From: Bacteroidota bacterium
GTDB lineage: Bacteria > Bacteroidota > Bacteroidia > Bacteroidales > UBA10428
Reading direction: 5' to 3'
NCBI GenBank assembly: GCA_024640925.1
Contig: JAHEEB010000159.1
Span: 2,634 to 7,905 of the forward strand
DNA: 5,272 nucleotides
In this document: positions 1-5,272 of the stretch, in pieces
How the letters are laid out: the number at the start of each line of letters is the position of its first letter
How positions within the stretch are numbered: position 1 is the first letter of the stretch
Made by a program: the position numbers and the translations under genes
Notes under the pieces: model-generated
The model's database searches: none
Told to the model about the DNA's origin: nothing
Seen by the model: only the letters and a program-made list of their open reading frames with translations

Positions 1-683
1 ATCAATAATCCTTTATCGTTGGCAATAGCTCTAAAGATATCAACGGATAGTTGTACTTCTTCTTTTAAGCTGAATGGAACATCTTCAACCAGCATTTTTC
101 CTGCTTCAATCTTTGAATAATCAAGAATATCATCGATAATATTTAACAACAAATCAGCAGATCGACGAATAATACTGATATATTCCAATTGTCCTTCAGT
201 GAGTTTTTCACGCGAAAGGGCATCGGACATACCAATTATTCCATTCATAGGGGTACGGATTTCGTGGCTCATCTTTGCCAGAAAATCTGATTTAGCCATG
301 CTGGCAGAGGCTTCATATTTTCTTTCTTGCTCAATGGGAGTAATATCAATAAAAGCACTAAGCATATATTCTTTGCCTTCAATATTACAGGGCAATTCTT
401 TTCGGAACAATACCAGTTCGTTTCCCTCGTGCTGATAAAAATGAAAATGATTGGAATCGTATACCGGATTCGATTTTGCAACGGGTTTACTCAGTGTGGT
501 AAACTGACGTCTAACAAGTTCTTCTGTAATATTATCATTGGGAGAAATTAATAACAATTCCCTGGCAGATTTGTTAATCAACAATACATTCCGGCTATAA
601 TCATATACAATTAACCCGACAGGTATATTTTCAATCGATTCTTTAAATAAAGCAGAATCAAATTTTAGGGTTGTATTTTTTTT
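1..683 (-). CDS. Kinase half (PAS-HisKA) of the same sensor histidine kinase, partial at the window edge
   Basis: This open frame begins at the A-run and leaves the window at base 1, so its ATP-binding domain is not seen. Numbering as a repaired fusion (one A added), a PAS domain covers about residues 308-412, beginning near [13 protein letters not shown] and ending in [12 protein letters not shown]. HisKA follows (about 428-494) with the H-box [16 protein letters not shown]. The phospho-accepting His is residue 437 (bases 264-266), and the second helix carries [12 protein letters not shown]. By family knowledge it autophosphorylates on this His and passes phosphate to a response regulator, or to a fused receiver if it is a hybrid kinase; the missing part would decide. 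No ATG lies in this frame before the PAS domain; the first is at 363-365, inside the PAS. The frame has a stop at 684-686, just before the A-run. Independent initiation of a complete kinase half is therefore unlikely, and it needs the upstream sensor frame. Confidence 0.85.
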
Positions 684-1573
684 TTAAGAGTTTGAATCTG
701 GAAAAACAAAAACAAACTTACCAAAAGGAAAATAACGAAACTTGTAATAACAATTATTGCCAGCTCAGAGAATATCTGGTTAAGAAAGATACTATAATCG
801 ATACTTATAGCAATACCAAATTTCTTGTTCAGGACTTTTATGGGAGTGTAAACCGTAATGAGTTTATTATCAGTCGAATCAGTTCTTATTTCATGAATAA
901 ACATACCGGAATGTTCTTCTTCCAGATTCTTTTCAATACCATCTAAACCTTCAAATTTCGGAGCAATTTTTCCGTCAGAATTATATAATTCCTTGTTTTC
1001 CATATTTATTAACCATTGCCAGGTAATTCCTTCGAGGTGAAATTTTTTAAGCTCTGAAAGAATATAATTGTTCAGGTTTAAAGTAACAAGAATATTGGCG
1101 TTTATATCGTCTTTTAGAAATACAGGCAAAACATATTGACATTCAGAACCTTCCATTATTACTTCTTCTTTGTTTGAAAGAGGTCTCTGGCGCTGGGCTA
1201 AATAACTATCGGTTATAAAATTCTTCTTCCTGTCGCGGAATATGTTCAGTACGTTTTTATTATTATCGTAAATATCAATGTTTTTAATAAGGTTATTGTA
1301 TGATGAATAAAACAATTCGAGCTTTCTTAATCCATCAGATTTTTCTCCCTCACTGAAGATACTGGCTATCTCATCGCTGAACAGGATGTAATTAAGGTCA
1401 CTTTCAAATTTCTGAACAGTTTGTTCAATCTGGTAGGAACATACTTCGGTTTGTTTGAATAACATGTTTTTCTGTTGACTGATTTGATGTTTATAAAAGC
1501 TTCGGAAAAACAGCGCATTCACAAACACCAGAACCAGAAAGGAAAGTAGGATAATTATTAAGTTTCTTCTCAT
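665..1573 (-). CDS. Sensor half of a membrane histidine kinase, ending early at a poly-A frameshift
   Basis: This frame encodes the N-terminal input module of a two-component sensor kinase, 302 residues as it reads. A short basic start (MRRN) leads into membrane helix 1 (about residues 5-23). A periplasmic domain follows (about 28-268), then membrane helix 2 (about 271-291) and a cytoplasmic stub with three Lys. The domain ends in a strand-rich stretch ([20 protein letters not shown]) resembling the membrane-proximal end of Cache-type sensors. That assignment is tentative and the ligand is unknown. The ATG at 1571-1573 is chosen because helix 1 follows directly; no Shine-Dalgarno is visible. 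Translation stops at 665-667, eight residues past the start of a ten-A run, and the kinase half continues in another frame just beyond it. As written, the product would be a membrane sensor without a kinase. It is very likely one gene with the next entry. Confidence 0.85.
   Translation of the reverse strand: MRRNLIIILLSFLVLVFVNALFFRSFYKHQISQQKNMLFKQTEVCSYQIEQTVQKFESDLNYILFSDEIASIFSEGEKSDGLRKLELFYSSYNNLIKNIDIYDNNKNVLNIFRDRKKNFITDSYLAQRQRPLSNKEEVIMEGSECQYVLPVFLKDDINANILVTLNLNNYILSELKKFHLEGITWQWLINMENKELYNSDGKIAPKFEGLDGIEKNLEEEHSGMFIHEIRTDSTDNKLITVYTPIKVLNKKFGIAISIDYSIFLNQIFSELAIIVITSFVIFLLVSLFLFFQIQTLKKKIQP
676..685 (-). other. A10 homopolymer frameshift site joining the sensor and kinase frames
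   Basis: Ten consecutive A on the coding strand (T on the plus strand) sit at the junction of membrane helix 2 and the PAS domain. The sensor frame is open to 665 and the kinase frame is open only from 683, so the frame change must fall between about 668 and 683, which is essentially the A-run. Adding one A, or removing two, gives continuous reading through Lys-Lys-Lys-Asn-Thr-Thr into the PAS domain. Long A-runs are known sites of polymerase slippage and replication slippage, and of base-calling error. The sequence alone does not separate these. Confidence 0.85.
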
Positions 1574-1595
1574 CAGAGGGTTAATTACTTCAATA

Positions 1596-1626
1596 CGAAG
1601 ATAAAAACTTCAAACCATATTTGAAA
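1596..1626 (-). promoter_or_regulatory. Candidate Bacteroidota-type promoter for the sensor kinase
   Basis: On the minus strand a TTTC (1626-1623) is followed after 19 bases by TATCTTCG (1603-1596). This compares with the Bacteroidota consensus TTTG, about 19 bases, TAnnTTTG, with one mismatch in each box. It would start transcription roughly 15-20 bases before the ATG at 1573. Two mismatches in an AT-rich region can arise by chance, so this is a weak call. Confidence 0.25.
1609..1625. repeat. Inverted repeat TTCAAA-N5-TTTGAA, possible operator
   Basis: A perfect 6-base inverted repeat with a 5-base spacer (ccata) lies 36-52 bases upstream of the kinase ATG, within the spacer of the candidate promoter. 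The position would suit a dimeric regulator, for example an autoregulating response regulator, but that is inference. The arms are short and AT-rich, and pairing does not extend beyond six bases. Confidence 0.35.
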
Positions 1627-1766
1627 CGAACTGGTATAAATATTATTGAGGTTTATCTGAAATAGATTGTATAACGTCAATCTGGAAGGATATAATCGTT
1701 AGTTCGAAAAGAGAAAATTAGGAGGGTTTTTAATTATTTATATTTTTTATCCTACTTTAACAGATA

Positions 1767-1776
1767 TTTTTTTTTT
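1767..1776. repeat. T10 homopolymer upstream of the rightward gene group
   Basis: Ten T followed by four A, ending 41 bases before the ATG at 1818. It lies in the probable promoter or leader of the unknown-protein operon. It has the same length as the coding-region tract at 676-685. Tracts of this kind can vary in length by slippage and may change promoter spacing, but AT-rich intergenic DNA often carries such runs. Confidence 0.5.
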
Positions 1777-1817
1777 AAAATAGAATTAGATAATAAAAGC
1801 CTCTAAAAATTAACCAT

Positions 1818-2621
1818 ATGTCAGAAGAAAATAACGGCTTGGAAGAATTTGAAAAGCTCCGCCTTGAAAATAAGCTAAACAAGAAAAGACTTGAAGATAA
1901 GTATGATGCTAAATTCTATTCAGAAAACACACAATTAAACCCTTTAATAGAAAGTGAATTTCTTCACTATATTGAACAATTTGAAGATGCTTATGATTCA
2001 GCAAAGCTCATTTCTGTATATGATTATATCGGCAAACCGGAATTCAGAAAAGTAGAAACCATATCAGATGCAGAAATTGGTCAGATGTTGGAGAATATTA
2101 TGGAATTATTAAATAAAAACAATATAGATCTCGATACTCTTTGTGAAGTGGAAGAAAGAGAGATTTACCGTTTTATTACGGAAGAATTATTTTTACATGA
2201 AATAGATGATATGAGAATAGATGGTATGATAACCAACTTTATCTACGAAGAGTTTCATCCAAATCATGATTATGATATCCGCAAAAATTGTACTGATTTT
2301 ATTATTTCTTTCCTGGAAAAAGAATCTGATTTTTATACGACTTGGCTTACAAAAGAAGCGGAACAAAACATAAAACTCAGAAATTTCAGAAACGCATTTC
2401 GAAATTTTTCTTTGCAACATTTTGAGATATCATTCATCCAATTCAATGAAATTCAGGCAACAGTGAACTTTGTTATAGATTTTTCCGGAATTATTGATGG
2501 AAGTAATGATATTCAGAGCTATTCTGGTGAGGGAAAAATGGAATTGGTTTACCAGTATGATTATTGGTGTATTCAATCAATCTATTTACCAGGTTTATCA
2601 GTAGAACAATATAAAAATTAA
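1818..2621 (+). CDS. Conserved-looking cytoplasmic protein of unknown function, possible NTF2-like C-terminal domain
   Basis: A 267-residue acidic protein that I cannot name. There is no signal peptide or membrane helix, so it is probably cytoplasmic. Residues about 8-32 are charged and likely helical or a short coiled coil (LEEFEKLRLENKLNKKRLED). Residues 45-185 look mainly helical, with many Glu and Asp and a polar stretch EEFHPNHDYDIRKNC at 144-158. Residues about 195-258 alternate into strands and end in GEGKMELVYQYDYWCIQSIY. This pattern, with a Gly-rich turn and a Trp before the last strand, resembles the end of NTF2-like cone folds; it is a shape argument only. The ATG at 1818 is the first in the frame and follows an A-rich leader, AAAAATTAACC. 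The next gene starts 2 bases after the stop, so the two are surely co-transcribed and perhaps act together. Confidence 0.85.
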   Translation: MSEENNGLEEFEKLRLENKLNKKRLEDKYDAKFYSENTQLNPLIESEFLHYIEQFEDAYDSAKLISVYDYIGKPEFRKVETISDAEIGQMLENIMELLNKNNIDLDTLCEVEEREIYRFITEELFLHEIDDMRIDGMITNFIYEEFHPNHDYDIRKNCTDFIISFLEKESDFYTTWLTKEAEQNIKLRNFRNAFRNFSLQHFEISFIQFNEIQATVNFVIDFSGIIDGSNDIQSYSGEGKMELVYQYDYWCIQSIYLPGLSVEQYKN

Positions 2622-2622
2622 C
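2613..2622 (+). promoter_or_regulatory. A-rich translation leader repeated before two starts
   Basis: AAAAATTAAC lies directly before the ATG at 2624 and occurs again, base for base, at 1805-1814 before the ATG at 1818. Here it overlaps the last codons and the stop of the upstream gene. Neither start has a GGAG-type site. Bacteroidota commonly initiate from A-rich, unstructured leaders, so the repeat supports both start choices. Confidence 0.4.
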
Positions 2623-2623
2623 A

Positions 2624-3211
2624 ATGGGATTAAGTATTCATTACAGCGGAAGCATTATCAATGCGGAATTATTACCCGAATTAATTGAAGAAATTAAGGA
2701 TATTGTAAGTATTCATAAATGGGACTATTTTATTTATGAAAGACTTTTTCCAAATAATTCTTTAAGTAAATCCGGTTTCAATAATAACATGTATGGAATA
2801 AGTTTTTCTCCGCCCAAATGTGAGCCAATTTTTATATGTTTTCTATCAAATGGACGTTTGGGCAATCCGTCTAGACTACAATTATATTCTGATTCAGATT
2901 CAATTGAAAAAAGAGAATTCCTGTTTATGCTTTCAACAAAAACACAATATGCAGGAGTTGAAATTCATCAGTTTATAATTCAACTTTTCAGTTATTTGAA
3001 TACTAAATATTTTATTGATTTTAAAATGATTGACGAAAGCTGTTATTGGGAAACCAACGACGAAACAATATTAAAATTGAATTTTAAAAAATATAACGAT
3101 TTAATGGACCATGTTGAGTCATCTATTAACAACTGCCCTAAAATGACAAATGAAAGCATCGAAGGTTATTTTGAAAGGCTTTTAATACAAATTCGTAATA
3201 AAAGTAATTGA
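2624..3211 (+). CDS. Hypothetical cytoplasmic protein, partner of the upstream unknown gene
   Basis: A 195-residue protein that I do not recognise as any characterised family. It has no signal peptide or membrane helix. It begins MGLSIHYSGSI, followed by an amphipathic helix (about 15-30). Further stretches that look like conserved cores are YGISFSPPKCEPIFICFLSNGR (about residues 57-78, Cys66 and Cys72), MLSTKTQYAGVEIHQFII (102-119) and DESCYWETND (137-146). Several His, Glu and Cys residues (His6, Glu113, His115, Cys140) could bind metal or substrate, but no known catalytic motif is formed. The start is the ATG 2 bases after the preceding stop, with the same AAAAATTAAC leader as that gene. 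The C-terminal half is helical. It ends in tandem stops, TGA TAA. The tight pairing with the previous gene suggests a two-component complex or a shared process, which is inference. Confidence 0.85.
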   Translation: MGLSIHYSGSIINAELLPELIEEIKDIVSIHKWDYFIYERLFPNNSLSKSGFNNNMYGISFSPPKCEPIFICFLSNGRLGNPSRLQLYSDSDSIEKREFLFMLSTKTQYAGVEIHQFIIQLFSYLNTKYFIDFKMIDESCYWETNDETILKLNFKKYNDLMDHVESSINNCPKMTNESIEGYFERLLIQIRNKSN

Positions 3212-3235
3212 TAACTGCATTCAAATAATGAGTGA

Positions 3236-5272
3236 ATGAAAATCCATTTCCTGTTAATACTGGTATTTACTTTTATTTTGCCTGTTACCAATTTGTCTGG
3301 TCAGTTTTACAATGCTGGTTCAGATCCTTCGTCAATTAAATGGAGGCAGATAAAAACGGGGCATTTCAATCTGATATATCCATCGGAAATAGATTCCCTG
3401 GCTCAAAAATATGCTAACGTACTTGAAAATGTACGTTCTGTTTCGGAATGGGGATTGAATAGTAATCCTAAAAACATAAAAATTGTATTACACAACCAGA
3501 ATGTTGTGTCGAATGGATGGGTTATGTGGGCGCCCCGCCGTATGGAAATAATAACTGTTCCACCCCAGGACAATTATCCGCATAATTGGCTCGAACAACT
3601 TGGCATTCACGAATACAGGCATCTTGTTCAGGTAAGCAAATTAAACCAGGGTCTAACAAAATTCTTAACCCTTCTTACCGGCGATTTTGCCATGGGTGCC
3701 GAAGTTGGTTATATGCCATTGTGGTACATCGAAGGCGATGCGGTATTAATGGAAACGGTTATGTCTTCTACCGGACGAGGTCGTGATGCTTTGTTTGATC
3801 AAGGGTTAAGAGCAATCGAACTTCAGAATAAAAAGAGATATTCATACGACCAGGCTTATTTGGGTTCGTACCGCAGCAATATTCCCAATCATTATAACTA
3901 TGGCTACCAAATGGTAACATGGGCAACCTATAAATTTGGAAATACATGTTGGGATAAAACATATTCCAATATTGCAAAAAAACCTTTTATGTTGGCTCCT
4001 TTCTATTACGGACTAAAGAAAAAGACTGGGCTTTCGAAAACAGGTTTGTACCATCAGGCATTCGATTCGATAGGTGCCATTTGGAGAAAGAACATGTCGG
4101 GTGAGGAATTTACCAGTGCCGATACAATTCCTGTTTCATACAAATCGGATTATGTGAGCTATCGTTTTCCTTACCAGTTGCCCGACAAAAGAATAGTAGC
4201 TCTTCGTTCTTCTGTCGATGATATTTCCAGGTTGGTTATTATTAAAAATGGAAAAGAAACCAACCTTTATACTGTTGGAAACTTTTATGGTTCACAAATA
4301 GCCTTTTCCCCAAAATATATTGCATGGGAAGAGATACATAATGATATTCGCTGGGAACAAAAGAGCTATTCAACTATAAAAATTCTGGATATTGAAAAAG
4401 GCAAAACAACTATCCTGAAATCTGGAGAAAAACAATTCAGTCCATCCATTAGTCCTTCAGGTAAAATTATAGCTATAAATAAAGTTGATTTGAATGGCAA
4501 TTCATGGCTCGAAGTATATGATATTGATACAAAACAACTAACTCATAAATGTTTGCACCCTGAAAAACAACAAATTACATATAGTACGTGGATTGATGAA
4601 AATAAAATGGCATTGGTTTGTTTAGGGGAGAATGGTAAGTCAATTTATATCTATACTGTCAATTCGCAAAGTTGGAATCTTTTGCTGGGTCCAACTTTCA
4701 ACAATATTAGCGGACTGAATTTTTCAAATAATAAACTATTTTTTACATGGCAACTGGAAGGGAAGGCAGATATTTTCAGTATCGATTTGTATTCCAGGGA
4801 AGTATCACGTATTACCCATATGCAAATAGGTTCAGAATTTCCATCTATATCAGAAAGTGGGAATGGACTTTTTTTTTCGGAATATACTTCAAACGGTTAT
4901 AAATTGCGATATGTTAAATTAAATGATCAGTCGTTTTATCCTGTAATTTCCAAAAAAAGTAATTCATACAGCTTAGTAGACTCCATTTCCTCAATCATTC
5001 ATTTTAATATACAGGATTCTACTTTTGTACAGAAAAAATATGAGTCAAAACATTATTCGAAACTTGCTCATTCAGTGAATGTTCATACCTGGATTCCTTT
5101 TTATTTCGATTATGAAAACATGGAAGTATCTGAAGGACTTAATGGACTGGCAAATAACCTTCATCCGGGTTTTATAGTTTTGTCACAAAACGTTTTAAGC
5201 AATGTTACTTCTGTTGCCAGCTATTATTATAGCGATGGATACCATTATGTTAAACCATCTATCTATATTCGT
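3236..5272 (+). CDS. Secreted HExxH metalloprotease-like protein with TolB-like beta-propeller and start of an outer-membrane barrel, partial
   Basis: The frame is open for 679 codons to the window edge with no stop. Residues 1-23 form a signal peptide (MKIHFLLILVFTFILPVTN, then a likely cut near LSG|QF); there is no lipobox Cys, so it is probably a signal peptidase I substrate. Residues 35-290 resemble a gluzincin (peptidase MA-like) domain. HEYRH at 125-129 fits HExxH, and Glu166 in PLWYIEGDAVLME is the likely third zinc ligand, so the active site looks intact. Residues about 304-565 hold repeated strand units like TolB/PD40 propeller blades, such as FSPSISPSGKIIAIN (near 400) and FPSISESGNGLFFSEY (near 535). 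From about 600 the sequence turns into HSVNVHTWIPFYFDYE and alternating aromatic strands, as at the start of an outer-membrane barrel. Known Bacteroidota proteins share this order; substrates are unknown to me. The gene follows the preceding stop by 24 bases with no terminator, so co-transcription is likely. Confidence 0.88.
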   Translation, partial: MKIHFLLILVFTFILPVTNLSGQFYNAGSDPSSIKWRQIKTGHFNLIYPSEIDSLAQKYANVLENVRSVSEWGLNSNPKNIKIVLHNQNVVSNGWVMWAPRRMEIITVPPQDNYPHNWLEQLGIHEYRHLVQVSKLNQGLTKFLTLLTGDFAMGAEVGYMPLWYIEGDAVLMETVMSSTGRGRDALFDQGLRAIELQNKKRYSYDQAYLGSYRSNIPNHYNYGYQMVTWATYKFGNTCWDKTYSNIAKKPFMLAPFYYGLKKKTGLSKTGLYHQAFDSIGAIWRKNMSGEEFTSADTIPVSYKSDYVSYRFPYQLPDKRIVALRSSVDDISRLVIIKNGKETNLYTVGNFYGSQIAFSPKYIAWEEIHNDIRWEQKSYSTIKILDIEKGKTTILKSGEKQFSPSISPSGKIIAINKVDLNGNSWLEVYDIDTKQLTHKCLHPEKQQITYSTWIDENKMALVCLGENGKSIYIYTVNSQSWNLLLGPTFNNISGLNFSNNKLFFTWQLEGKADIFSIDLYSREVSRITHMQIGSEFPSISESGNGLFFSEYTSNGYKLRYVKLNDQSFYPVISKKSNSYSLVDSISSIIHFNIQDSTFVQKKYESKHYSKLAHSVNVHTWIPFYFDYENMEVSEGLNGLANNLHPGFIVLSQNVLSNVTSVASYYYSDGYHYVKPSIYIR

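Larger units (their letters stand above)
1574..1817. other. Divergent intergenic region
   Basis: These 244 bases separate the leftward sensor kinase from the rightward three-gene group and should hold both promoters. They contain the weak leftward promoter and palindrome listed separately, and a T10 tract followed by A4 (1767-1780). I found no convincing rightward -33/-7 pair; the only TAnnTTT-like strings are parts of T-runs. No terminator hairpin, small ORF or RNA gene was recognised. Confidence 0.6.

Noticed and set aside
199..551. Open frames on both strands inside the kinase half, in other frames (plus strand 199-435 and 327-551; minus strand 269-481)
   Set aside because: They overlap the PAS-HisKA frame, whose motifs are unmistakable, and their own translations show no family features.
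671..946. Plus-strand frame antisense to the sensor half
   Set aside because: Its translation is low-complexity Lys/Asn/Gln/Phe with no motif, and it is covered by the real minus-strand gene.
1740..1775. TATTTTTT and TACTTTAA strings as a rightward -7 promoter box
   Set aside because: They are parts of T-runs or have two mismatches, and no TTTG-type box lies at the right distance upstream.
2193..2420. Minus-strand frame inside the 267-residue gene
   Set aside because: Short, with no motif or start context, and fully contained in a well-formed plus-strand gene.
3212..3235. Terminator between the 195-residue gene and the protease gene
   Set aside because: The 24-base gap contains no hairpin or T-run, so read-through is the simpler view.
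3586..3977. Two short frames (plus 3586-3786 and minus 3768-3977) over the protease domain
   Set aside because: They overlap the HEYRH coding region of the long open frame and are out-of-frame shadows.
4869..4877. T9 run inside the protease/propeller gene as a second slippage site
   Set aside because: The reading frame is continuous through it (Leu-Phe-Phe-Ser, residues 545-548) and the downstream barrel-like sequence stays in frame, so nothing needs a frameshift here.

Overview
This 5272-base window is AT-rich, and its gene style suggests Bacteroidota: A-rich leaders with no clear Shine-Dalgarno sequence, a PAS/HisKA sensor kinase, and an exported HExxH protease fused to a TolB-like propeller and an outer-membrane barrel. 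The assignment rests on style and family recognition only. No RNA genes, mobile elements or CRISPR arrays were seen.

Left part, minus strand (1-1573): a membrane sensor histidine kinase that reads off the left edge. The sensor half (two membrane helices around a periplasmic domain of about 240 residues) and the kinase half (PAS, then HisKA with the phospho-accepting His) lie in two reading frames. The frames meet exactly at a run of ten A (676-685). In the sensor frame a stop follows at 665-667. In the kinase frame a stop lies just upstream at 684-686. One extra A, or two fewer, joins them into a normal kinase. The break could be a sequencing error, a phase-variable ON/OFF switch, transcriptional slippage, or a recent inactivating mutation. 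It is the most interesting point in the window.

Middle (1574-1817): a divergent intergenic region with a weak candidate promoter for the kinase, a small palindrome inside that promoter's spacer, and a second ten-base T tract upstream of the rightward genes.

Right part, plus strand (1818-5272): three closely spaced genes, probably one transcription unit. First come two cytoplasmic proteins of unknown function (267 and 195 residues, 2-nt gap). Then, 24 nt further on, comes a secreted gluzincin-type metalloprotease-like protein with HEYRH, a downstream Glu, a beta-propeller and the start of a probable outer-membrane barrel. It is open at the right edge after 679 codons. Nothing in the sequence shows that the two unknown proteins and the protease share a pathway; the link is position only.
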